Assembly: GCA_958436045.1 (NCBI GenBank)
Contig: CAUBIP010000097.1
Span: 1-5,074 of the forward strand
DNA from: an uncultured Oscillospiraceae bacterium
GTDB lineage: Bacteria > Bacillota > Clostridia > Oscillospirales > Oscillospiraceae
Length of the DNA: 5,074 nt
Reading direction: 5' to 3'
In this document: positions 1 to 5,074 of the stretch, piece after piece
Layout: the number at the start of each line of letters is the position of its first letter
Position numbering within the stretch: position 1 is the stretch's first letter
Program-made: the position numbers and the translations under genes
Notes under the pieces: generated by a model
The model's database searches: none
What the model was told of the DNA's origin: nothing
Seen by the model: the letters and a program-made list of their open reading frames with translations, nothing else

Positions 1-43
1 GACCCAGCAGGGCAATATTACGAATGTCCTTGGCAGTGTACAT
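1..43 (-). CDS. N-terminus of an elongation factor G-like translational GTPase (partial)
   Basis: Only the first 14 codons are present; the rest lies beyond the left edge. They read MYTAKDIRNIALLG. In Firmicute EF-G and EF-G-like proteins this kind of opening (K-I/D-I-R-N-I-A-L-L-G) runs directly into the P-loop of the GTPase domain (H-x-G-x-G-K-T/S), which would fall just outside the window. EF-G proteins are cytoplasmic ribosomal GTPases that drive translocation; EF-G-like paralogues also exist in Clostridia, so the exact member cannot be decided from 14 residues. The start is well supported: a GAAAGGAG ribosome binding site (53-60) lies 9 bases upstream of the ATG, and a near-perfect promoter lies further up at 117-145. 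It has its own transcription unit, separate from the 914-residue gene that ends upstream. Confidence 0.6.
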   Translation of the reverse strand, partial: MYTAKDIRNIALLG

Positions 44-52
44 AAATTGTTT

Positions 53-75
53 CTCCTTTCAAGGGGCAGCGCCCC
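53..75 (-). promoter_or_regulatory. Leader hairpin abutting the RBS of the EF-G-like gene
   Basis: In the leader, a GGGGC/GCCCC inverted repeat (63-67 with 71-75, three-base loop) ends only two bases upstream of the GAAAGGAG ribosome binding site (53-60). A second, weaker inverted repeat (GGCA/TGCC, 91-94 with 102-105) precedes it. The hairpin does not cover the RBS itself. It could affect ribosome access or mRNA stability, but no regulatory ligand or protein site is recognisable. The stem is directly visible; any regulatory role is inference. Confidence 0.35.
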
Positions 76-116
76 ATATCACACATATAAGGCAGCAGAT
101 ATGCCGCAACAAAATT

Positions 117-145
117 ATTATATATGAAAAAGTGGCACATTGCAA
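117..145 (-). promoter_or_regulatory. Sigma-A promoter for the EF-G-like gene
   Basis: On the minus strand, TTGCAA (140-145) is followed after exactly 17 bases by TATAAT (117-122), in the AT-rich part of the gap between the 914-residue gene and the EF-G-like gene. Transcription should start near position 110, giving a leader of about 67 bases before the ATG at 43. The perfect -10 and good -35 predict strong expression, fitting a translation factor. Confidence 0.8.
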
Positions 146-199
146 TCAGAAAATCACAAAAATTGGGGCGGTTTTACCAATAGACGCCGGATAGGCGCC

Positions 200-219
200 A
201 AATAAACGCCGCGGCGGCG
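200..219 (-). terminator. Possible weak intrinsic terminator after the 914-residue gene
   Basis: Eleven bases beyond the TGA stop at 231-233, the minus strand has an all-GC 5-bp stem (CGCCG/CGGCG, arms 215-219 and 207-211, three-base loop) followed by TTTATTT (200-206). Stem and U-tract are both short. A competing stem using 226-230 with 215-219, and another inverted repeat just downstream (194-199 with 183-188, one G-U pair), make the fold uncertain. The position is right for ending the rlmB/pseudo-ATPase transcript before the next promoter. Confidence 0.4.
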
Positions 220-230
220 GAAAAGCGCCG

Positions 231-2975
231 TCAATAGCTCCGGGTCCAGCCTGTCAGCAGCAGCGCGGGGACAAGCCAGATGAGATCGAACAGCACCAGG
301 TACGACGCCGACAGCGCCGCAATCGCCCCCGTCAGGGAGAGGACGCCCAGCACGCAGATGCCGATGAGCCCGCTGATGATGGCCATGAGCAGCCCGGCCT
401 TGACGACCGTTTGCAAAATGCGGCCGCCGACGGCGGCGTCAGCAAAGGCGGCGATATGGGGCTTGGCCAGGACGGCGCACAGGGTGCTCTCCGGGTCGGC
501 GGTCCGGGCGGCGAGCTCCGCCCGCTGCCGCAGGTCCGGGAAGAGGAAGCGGTCGGCGGGAATGCGGAATTTCTGCGCCAGCAGCTTCGGCGTGATCGTG
601 ACATTGCACGTCGCGAGAACGGGCTTCGTCCGGCCGCTCCGGGTCAGGATGCCGATGGCGTCCCGCACCTGGGCGGATGTGCTGTAGCGGATGGCGATGA
701 GCCCGGCCAGCTCCCCGTTGACGGAGACGTACGTCGCGCGCTTGACCTTCGTCTCCGCGCTCATATGCACGCCCATGCGGCGCATGAAGGACAGCGTCCC
801 CACCAGGACGGTATCCATGCCAAATTTGCCGCCGATGCCGCTGGATTCATACAGGCGGATGGCGTCGGCCTGCATCCGGCGGCCGCCCTCCTGGGTCAGC
901 AGTGCGTCCAGGACGGCAGCAAGCCCGCTGCCTGCCTTTTGCAGCACAGCCTGGGCGTAGCCGATGACCTGATTGCCGGTGTAGCCATTATAGCTCTTGA
1001 CGCCGTTGGGTTCGCAGGCCTTCGGGGGGAAGAGGTCGTCGTCATGCAGCAGGACGGCGGCGCGGTTGCCGATGGCGCAGGCGCCGTACCAACCGCACAG
1101 GGCCGCACCCCGCTTTGCTAGGCGGCGCGCTAGCGTCGCAAAGGCCCGGCTGTAGCACAGCAGGCCCACGGCGGGCACGGCGGCCAGCAGCATCGGGGCC
1201 CAGCACTGCAGGAACTGGGCCGCGTGCTTGGCCTGGGCGGCGATGGCTAAAATCAGCGTCAGCAAGATCGCCAGGGGCGTATAGATCTGCAGGACCTGCG
1301 CCGAGAGGGACGGCTTTTCAACATGGACCATAAACTCCTCCGGCGTGCAGTCGGCCACGAACAGCGCGGCCTTATTATGGAAGACGTTTTCCGACCGGAC
1401 GATGCCCGTCGTGATCTCGTTTTTATCCAGAACCCGCAGGGTGCGGAACATGCCCTGCCGCTGCAGCTGCAGGCTCCACTGGGCTAAAAACAGCAGGATG
1501 CAGGCCGTCGCGCCGTAGCCGACCCGATGGCGGGCGGCGATGACGCCGTCGACGAGAGCGACGAGGCTGGCAAGGCTTGTCAGGAAATTCAGGTCAAATT
1601 GCTTGCGCTTTGCGCTTGCGATGGCGGTGCGGATGACATCCCGGCAGACCAGAGCGCTGAGGACCAGTAAAACATTGACGCACCAAGCGATCGACGTGAT
1701 CTGCGAAAGCGGCGCGATAAAATTCCAATCCAGGCTGTAATACGCGCTGAAAAACAGGGCAAGGCAGGCAAGGACCCCGGCCAGCTTCACCCACAGGTCC
1801 GAATGCCGCAGGCGCTTGGCATAGCGCTGGCAGCCCTCGTGGGCCGTCAGCGTCGGCTCCGGCGCGGGGGGCGCTTTCTTTTTGCCCAGGAAGGGCAGAT
1901 GCAAGGGCGCGTCGTCCGCTGCTGCATCCTCGTACTCCAGCTCGTCTTCCAAATTTTCTGGCAGCTCTGTCGCATCGCTTGCTGCCTGCACCGCGTCTGT
2001 CTGGGGCAGGCGGGAGGTCTGGAAGGGGACGGTAGCGCGTCTGCGCCGCCGGGGGGCCGGATTTTCTTCCGGCGCTTCCGCCGGTTCCGCTTCTTCCACG
2101 GGCTGTGCGTCCAGGGCGGCCGGATCTTCCGGCTGCGGGGCAGCTTCCGCGGCGCCCGGGTCGTCCTCCTCTTCTTCGTCCGGCGCGCCGAAGAGCCAGC
2201 TCAGGCCGCGGCGGCGCTTCGGCTTTTCCGCTGGGATCTCGTCCGGGTCCTCCGGCCGGTCCGCCGGGGCGGCCTCCGGTTCTGGGGCCGGTTCCGTCAG
2301 CGATTCCGAGGCAGATTCCGAGGTGAAGAACGAATCCGTTACCGCCGGGGTGTCCGGCGCGATGGGCTTAGCCGTCGGGTCCGTATACCCGCCGAACTGC
2401 TGCTCAAAGAAATCCATGGAGGGCGTGCTGCCAAGGTCGCTGCGCAGATTCTGTTCCAGCGTTGCTAGACGCTCCTGCTCGCTGTAGCGGGGGGGGCGCT
2501 TGCTGCCGAATTCCTCAATGATGGCGTCCAGCTCGGCGTCGTCGATCAGGCCCATCTCTGCCGCGCTCATGGCGGCGGCCTGACGGCGTGTCGGCCGGGG
2601 CGCGGGGGCCTCGGGCTTGGCCGGTTTTTTCGCCGGTGCTTCCGGCGTGGGGGCCGGGGCAGGCTCCAATTCCACTTCCGGGGCGGCGTCTGCCGGTGCG
2701 TCCGGCACTTCTTCCGCAAGCGCATCTGCCGGGGACGGTTCTTCGATCGGTTCCGCCGGTTCCGCCGGTTCCGCCGGTTCCGCCGGTTCCGCCGGTTCCG
2801 CCGGTTCCGCTGATTCCGGTTCTGCCGGGGCGATGGAATCCACTGCCGCTTCGTCTGCGGGCTGGGATGCCGCTGCTGTGTCAAGCTCTGCCGGGTCTTG
2901 CGCGGCGGAGCCAAATTCTTTGATGATATCCTCTAACGTAAAGGCCTCTGCCTGTTCGTCTTTCGGTGCCGTCAT
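231..2975 (-). CDS. Degenerate P-type ATPase-like membrane protein with long acidic Ala/Glu/Pro-rich N-terminus
   Basis: The protein has 914 residues. Residues 1-370 are low-complexity, acidic and Pro/Ala-rich, probably disordered and cytosolic. They carry seven AEP units (56-76), a motif seen at 14-23 and 149-158, and basic patches (RRR at 254-256, RRRRR at 309-313). From ~396 the layout matches P1B-type ATPases: four membrane segments (~396-413, 427-446, 462-482, 486-505), a short ~55-residue loop where the actuator domain belongs, two segments (~560-580, 588-610), a soluble ~240-residue part, then two segments (~854-880, 883-908). Family resemblance shows in ARRLAKRGAALCG (616-628), the nucleotide-domain-like VLVGTLSFMRRMGV (723-736) and NGELAGLIAI (753-762). 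Active-site signatures are missing: V600-P-A replaces CPC, HDDDLF (644-649) replaces DKTGT, TCN (789-791) replaces TGDN, and VLAKPH (835-840) stands where GDGxND belongs. The actuator TGE is absent. It is therefore unlikely to pump ions; a sensor or scaffold role is inference. The ATG has an AAGGAGG seven bases upstream. It follows rlmB by 12 bases, so they are probably cotranscribed. Gene reality is near certain, the family assignment fairly strong, the function unknown. Confidence 0.85.
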   Translation of the reverse strand: MTAPKDEQAEAFTLEDIIKEFGSAAQDPAELDTAAASQPADEAAVDSIAPAEPESAEPAEPAEPAEPAEPAEPAEPIEEPSPADALAEEVPDAPADAAPEVELEPAPAPTPEAPAKKPAKPEAPAPRPTRRQAAAMSAAEMGLIDDAELDAIIEEFGSKRPPRYSEQERLATLEQNLRSDLGSTPSMDFFEQQFGGYTDPTAKPIAPDTPAVTDSFFTSESASESLTEPAPEPEAAPADRPEDPDEIPAEKPKRRRGLSWLFGAPDEEEEDDPGAAEAAPQPEDPAALDAQPVEEAEPAEAPEENPAPRRRRRATVPFQTSRLPQTDAVQAASDATELPENLEDELEYEDAAADDAPLHLPFLGKKKAPPAPEPTLTAHEGCQRYAKRLRHSDLWVKLAGVLACLALFFSAYYSLDWNFIAPLSQITSIAWCVNVLLVLSALVCRDVIRTAIASAKRKQFDLNFLTSLASLVALVDGVIAARHRVGYGATACILLFLAQWSLQLQRQGMFRTLRVLDKNEITTGIVRSENVFHNKAALFVADCTPEEFMVHVEKPSLSAQVLQIYTPLAILLTLILAIAAQAKHAAQFLQCWAPMLLAAVPAVGLLCYSRAFATLARRLAKRGAALCGWYGACAIGNRAAVLLHDDDLFPPKACEPNGVKSYNGYTGNQVIGYAQAVLQKAGSGLAAVLDALLTQEGGRRMQADAIRLYESSGIGGKFGMDTVLVGTLSFMRRMGVHMSAETKVKRATYVSVNGELAGLIAIRYSTSAQVRDAIGILTRSGRTKPVLATCNVTITPKLLAQKFRIPADRFLFPDLRQRAELAARTADPESTLCAVLAKPHIAAFADAAVGGRILQTVVKAGLLMAIISGLIGICVLGVLSLTGAIAALSASYLVLFDLIWLVPALLLTGWTRSY
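2749..2811 (-). repeat. 9-bp tandem repeat (seven units) encoding (Ala-Glu-Pro)7
   Basis: Six perfect head-to-tail copies of ggttccgcc (plus-strand reading, 2749-2802) are followed by a seventh with one mismatch (2803-2811). In the minus-strand gene they encode seven consecutive Ala-Glu-Pro triplets, residues 56-76. Nucleotide identity between units is higher than the protein alone would require, which indicates recent expansion by slippage. Because the unit is 9 bp, copy changes stay in frame and would only lengthen or shorten the acidic linker. Confidence 0.95.
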
Positions 2976-2982
2976 AGTGCGC

Positions 2983-2989
2983 CCTCCTT
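2983..2989 (-). promoter_or_regulatory. RBS of the pseudo-ATPase gene, overlapping the rlmB stop codon
   Basis: AAGGAGG on the minus strand lies seven bases upstream of the ATG at 2975 and shares bases with the TAA stop of rlmB (2988-2990). Ribosomes ending rlmB therefore sit on the next gene's initiation site, an arrangement that fits translational coupling. No promoter is apparent between the two genes, so the pseudo-ATPase gene probably depends on the rlmB promoter. Confidence 0.8.
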
Positions 2990-3788
2990 ATTGGTTCGCT
3001 GCGCCGCTGCTGCGCTGGCGCACGGCTTCGTAGAGTAAGATCGCCGCCGCGGCGGAGGCGTTGAGCGAGGAGATCTGCCCCAGCATGGGGATGCTGACCA
3101 GATAATCGCACCGCTCTGCCACCAGGCGGCTGATGCCGTGGCCCTCGTTGCCGATGACGATGGCCGTCGGCCCGGTGAGGTCGGCGTCGTAGAGGGCCGT
3201 CGCGCCGTCTGCCGCCGTGCCGCAGACCCAGACGCCCTGCTGCTTGAGCTTGTCGACCGTCGCGGCGATGTTCGTCACCCGGGCGACGGGCAGATACTCG
3301 ATGGCCCCGGCGGACGTCTTGGCGACCACCGCCGTCAGCCCGACGCTGCGGCGCTTGGGGATGATGACCCCGCAGGCCCCGGCGCACTCCGCCGTCCGCA
3401 GGATCGCCCCCAGGTTGTGGGGGTCGACGATCTCATCGCAGATGACGAGCAGCGGCGTGCGGCCCTGGTCGGCGGCCCGCTGCAGAATTTCGTCCACCGT
3501 GGCGTAGGTGTGGGCCGCGGCGTAGGCGATGATGCCCTGGTGCGCCCCCCCGGCGGCCATTTGGTCGAGCTTGCGCCGGTCCGTCATGCTGATGACGGCC
3601 CCGGCCTGCTTGGCCTGGCTGCAAAGGCGGCGCAGCCCGTGATCCGTATCGCCGGAGGCGGCGAAGACCTTGTCGATGGTGCGGCCGCTGCGCAGCGCTT
3701 CGCTGACGGCGTTCCGGCCCACCAGAATGTCCTCCCGCTGGGTGATCTCGTCTTTTCTCTCTTCTCGCTTGCTGCTATACTCTGCCAC
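2988..3788 (-). CDS. rlmB: 23S rRNA (guanosine-2'-O-)-methyltransferase RlmB, SpoU/TrmH family
   Basis: RlmB uses S-adenosylmethionine to 2'-O-methylate a guanosine of the 23S rRNA peptidyl-transferase region (G2251 in E. coli). In 266-residue numbering, an L30e-like substrate-binding domain (~22-100; LVGRNAVSEAL, then GGAHQGI at 80-86) precedes the knotted SPOUT domain. All three SpoU motifs are intact: DPHNLGAILRTA (122-133) with the catalytic-type N and R, IVIGNEGHGIS (210-220), and the motif 3 region 233-254 containing IPMLGQISSLN and ending LLYE. Length is normal for the family. I chose the GTG start at 3788: AAAGGAG (3797-3803) sits eight bases upstream, and family similarity begins shortly after. 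An in-frame ATG at 3839 would add 17 residues (283 aa), but it lies inside the -10 box of the promoter and has no good RBS. The 2'-O-methyltransferase assignment is firm; the exact target base, as opposed to another SpoU paralogue, is slightly less so. Confidence 0.93.
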   Translation of the reverse strand: MAEYSSKREERKDEITQREDILVGRNAVSEALRSGRTIDKVFAASGDTDHGLRRLCSQAKQAGAVISMTDRRKLDQMAAGGAHQGIIAYAAAHTYATVDEILQRAADQGRTPLLVICDEIVDPHNLGAILRTAECAGACGVIIPKRRSVGLTAVVAKTSAGAIEYLPVARVTNIAATVDKLKQQGVWVCGTAADGATALYDADLTGPTAIVIGNEGHGISRLVAERCDYLVSIPMLGQISSLNASAAAAILLYEAVRQRSSGAANQ

Positions 3789-3796
3789 GTCTGCCG

Positions 3797-3803
3797 CTCC
3801 TTT
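3797..3803 (-). promoter_or_regulatory. RBS that fixes the GTG start of rlmB
   Basis: AAAGGAG on the minus strand lies eight bases before GTG at 3786-3788. The only longer alternative, ATG at 3837-3839, lacks a comparable site and falls inside the promoter. This RBS therefore decides for the shorter 266-residue protein. Confidence 0.75.
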
Positions 3804-3837
3804 GCTGCTCCAGGGTAAAAGACCCCTATTTTTGACC

Positions 3838-3866
3838 ATTATAGCAGATTTCCCCCGCTAATACAA
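3838..3866 (-). promoter_or_regulatory. Extended -10 sigma-A promoter for rlmB and the pseudo-ATPase gene
   Basis: Minus strand: TATAAT (3838-3843) preceded by TGC gives an extended -10 (TGCTATAAT). A partial -35, TTGTAT (3861-3866), lies 17 bases upstream. The expected transcription start is near 3831, leaving a leader of about 43 bases to the GTG at 3788. An extended -10 commonly compensates for a weak -35 such as this one. It drives the leftward operon. Confidence 0.75.
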
Positions 3867-3902
3867 CACCGAACTTCCCGCCCCATTTACGCCCCTGCGG
3901 CG

Positions 3903-3931
3903 TTGACAGGCCTTCGGAAACTTGGTATACT
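3903..3931 (+). promoter_or_regulatory. Sigma-A promoter for trmB and the response regulator
   Basis: TTGACA (3903-3908), a 17-base spacer and TATACT (3926-3931) form a near-consensus promoter. Transcription should begin near 3938, about 43 bases before the trmB ATG. It is divergent from the rlmB promoter, with 36 bases between the two -35 boxes, so a single bound protein could affect both. No clear operator palindrome is visible between them. Confidence 0.87.
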
Positions 3932-3980
3932 AACAGGGAAACGCAAAAGATAGAGAATCACAGAAAGAGGACTTCACCCT

Positions 3981-4655
3981 ATGAGAATGCGCAGACGCAA
4001 CAACTTAGAGCCGCGGATGGCCCGCTGCCAGCAGATCATGATCCCGGCGCCGCAGGAGATGGCAGGCCGTTGGCGCAGCCTGATGCCGGAGGCCCGTCAG
4101 GTGCGGGTCGAGGTCGGCTGCGGCAAAGGAAAATTCACCGTCGAAACGGCCCAGGCCGAGCCGGATGTGCTCTTCATCGCCATTGAGAAGGTGCGCGAGG
4201 CCATGGTCCTGGCCATGGAGCGGGCGCAGGAGATGGGTCTGAAGAACGTATTTTTCCTGGATATGGACGTTGCCAAGCTCGCAGCGTGCTTTGCCCCCGG
4301 GGAGGTCGACCTCATCTATATCAACTTCTGCGACCCCTGGCCCAGAAGCAAGCACGCCAAGCGCCGCCTGACATTCCCGTCCTTCCTGGACCAATACGCC
4401 TACGCGCTGCCCCTAGGCGGCGGCATCGCCTTCAAGACGGACAATGCCCCGCTGTTTGACTGGTCGCTGGAGCAGTTTGCCGCCTGCGGCTGGCAGCTGA
4501 AGAACGTGACCCACGATCTGCACAAGGACGGCGTCATCGGTGTGATGACTGGCTACGAAGAAAAATTCCACGCCTTGGGGACGCCGATCTGCCGCTGTGA
4601 AGCCTGCAAGACAGCTGAGACGAAGGTCTATACCCCGCAGCAGGAGGAAGCATGA
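3981..4655 (+). CDS. trmB: tRNA (guanine-46-N7)-methyltransferase TrmB
   Basis: TrmB transfers a methyl group from S-adenosylmethionine to N7 of G46 in the variable loop of tRNA, stabilising the tertiary core; it acts in the cytoplasm as a Rossmann-fold class I enzyme. Visible motifs are SAM motif I RVEVGCGKGKF (42-52), the ribose-binding acid in IAIEK (E69), the family signature NFCDPWPRSKHAKRRLT (115-131, with DPWP and KRRLT), FKTDN (151-155) and TGYEEKF (190-196). At 224 residues it is full length. The C-terminal tail after the usual end of the fold carries Cys204, Cys206 and Cys209 (CRCEAC) and a short charged end, which I regard as lineage-specific. The first ATG is preferred over the ATG two codons later because AAAGAGG (3964-3970) lies 10 bases before it. 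It leads a transcription unit from the promoter at 3903-3931 and overlaps the next gene by four bases. Confidence 0.96.
   Translation: MRMRRRNNLEPRMARCQQIMIPAPQEMAGRWRSLMPEARQVRVEVGCGKGKFTVETAQAEPDVLFIAIEKVREAMVLAMERAQEMGLKNVFFLDMDVAKLAACFAPGEVDLIYINFCDPWPRSKHAKRRLTFPSFLDQYAYALPLGGGIAFKTDNAPLFDWSLEQFAACGWQLKNVTHDLHKDGVIGVMTGYEEKFHALGTPICRCEACKTAETKVYTPQQEEA
4642..4655 (+). promoter_or_regulatory. RBS and ATGA stop-start overlap joining trmB to the response regulator
   Basis: AGGAGG (4642-4647), inside the last codons of trmB, lies four bases before an ATG (4652-4654) that overlaps the trmB TGA (4653-4655) as ATGA. This is a classic layout for translational coupling, so expression of the regulator is probably tied to trmB. 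Confidence 0.85.
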
Positions 4656-5074
4656 GCGTTACGATCTTAATTGCCGACGATGAAGAGCGCTGGCGCCGGA
4701 TCGTCGGGGACTTCCTGCGCAACGAGGGCTACCGGGTCCTGGAGGCCGCCGACGGGCAGCAGGTGATGGAGCTGATGCGCAGCGAGGAGAAAATCGACCT
4801 GGTGGTCCTGGATATCATGATGCCCGTCCTCGACGGGCTGGAGACCTGCCGCCTGATCCGCAAAATGTCCGCCGTCCCGGTGATGATCGTCACCGCGCGG
4901 GATGCCGAGGCCGACGAGCTGGTCGGCTTTCACTGCGGGGCGGATGATTTTATCGCCAAGCCTCTGCGGTTCCCGGTGTTCATCGCCCGGGTCAAGGCGC
5001 TGCTCAAGCGCACAAGCACCGTCACGGAGCTGGCCGCCGGGGGCATCACGATCAACACAGCGGCCCACACCGTC
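4652..5074 (+). CDS. OmpR/PhoB-type two-component response regulator (partial, C-terminus missing)
   Basis: My reading of 141 codons stays open to the window end. The receiver domain occupies residues ~1-120. It has the acidic pair D9-D10 (ILIADDEE), phospho-acceptor D54 in LVVLDIMMPVLDG, T81 in VMIVTARDA and conserved K103 in ADDFIAKPL. The helix ending in IARVKALLKR (111-120) is typical of the OmpR/PhoB family. Residues 129 onward (AGGITINTAAHTV) look like the opening strands of the winged-helix DNA-binding domain, cut off by the right edge. It would be a cytoplasmic transcription factor activated by a sensor histidine kinase; a kinase gene usually follows such regulators but is outside the window. 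It overlaps trmB by four bases and shares its promoter. The pathway controlled cannot be told from this part. Confidence 0.92.
   Translation, partial: MSVTILIADDEERWRRIVGDFLRNEGYRVLEAADGQQVMELMRSEEKIDLVVLDIMMPVLDGLETCRLIRKMSAVPVMIVTARDAEADELVGFHCGADDFIAKPLRFPVFIARVKALLKRTSTVTELAAGGITINTAAHTV

Noticed and set aside
411..1121. Long plus-strand open frame (236 codons) antisense to the pseudo-ATPase gene
   Set aside because: It lacks a ribosome binding site and recognisable domains, and lies wholly opposite a gene with good start signals. GC-rich codons on one strand leave few stops on the other.
1394..1430. Thr-Gly at residues 523-524 of the 914-residue protein as a remnant actuator TGE
   Set aside because: The glutamate is absent (TGI), and the loop between the membrane segments is only ~55 residues, too short for a normal actuator domain, so the match is probably chance.
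1803..2468. Plus-strand open frame (221 codons), and overlapping frames across 1882-2487 and 2617-3033, rich in Gly/Arg/Ser
   Set aside because: These mirror the low-complexity Ala/Glu/Pro codons of the minus-strand gene; they have no start signals and no domain.
2749..2811. CRISPR or phase-variable contingency locus at the tandem repeat
   Set aside because: Units are 9 bp with no spacers, and copy changes keep the frame, so neither a CRISPR array nor on/off phase variation applies.
231..2975. Functional heavy-metal exporting ATPase
   Set aside because: The phosphorylation aspartate context, metal-binding CPC, TGE and GDGxND are all missing, so transport by the known P-type cycle is not supported.
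3138..3818. Plus-strand open frame (226 codons) antisense to rlmB
   Set aside because: It is the complement of a clear SpoU methyltransferase with all three motifs intact; composition (Gly/Asp/Arg/Val) is typical of a shadow frame.
4667..5068. Minus-strand open frame opposite the response regulator
   Set aside because: The plus strand encodes a receiver domain with every key residue; the opposite frame has no family resemblance.

Overview
The window looks like chromosome from a GC-rich, low-mobility Firmicute. Oscillospiraceae/Ruminococcaceae-type Clostridia are my best guess. The reasons are strong AGGAGG-type ribosome binding sites, textbook sigma-A promoters (TTGACA/TTGCAA, 17-bp spacer, TATACT/TATAAT), Firmicute-like housekeeping proteins and GC-rich codons between AT-rich promoter islands. 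The genus cannot be fixed from this sequence. I see no insertion sequence, CRISPR array, tRNA or rRNA.

Layout: (1) 1-43, minus strand: the first 14 codons of an elongation factor G-like GTPase, with its promoter, 5' leader and RBS in 44-145. (2) 231-2975, minus: a 914-residue membrane protein with a ~370-residue acidic Ala/Glu/Pro-rich N-terminal region. Its C-terminal half has the layout of a P1B-type (heavy-metal) P-type ATPase, but every catalytic signature I could place is lost. (3) 2988-3788, minus: rlmB, a SpoU-family 23S rRNA 2'-O-methyltransferase, directly upstream of (2) and cotranscribed with it. (4) 3789-3980: a divergent promoter region, with one promoter facing rlmB and one facing trmB. 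(5) 3981-4655, plus: trmB, tRNA (guanine-46-N7)-methyltransferase. (6) 4652-5074, plus: the start of an OmpR/PhoB-type response regulator overlapping trmB by four bases and running off the window.

Three of the genes serve translation (an EF-G-like factor, rRNA 2'-O-methylation, tRNA m7G46). The two transcription units leaving the divergent promoter each begin with an RNA methyltransferase and then carry a non-translation gene: the pseudo-ATPase on one side, a response regulator on the other.

The part most worth attention is the 914-residue protein. It keeps eight predicted membrane segments and recognisable nucleotide- and phosphorylation-domain remnants, but lacks the CPC, DKTGT, TGD, GDGxND and HP signatures. 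It is fused to a long, probably disordered N-terminus that carries a repeated short motif (LEDIIKEFGS / LDAIIEEFGS) and a seven-unit Ala-Glu-Pro repeat. This suggests a non-pumping pseudo-ATPase used as a membrane scaffold or sensor. That role is inference.
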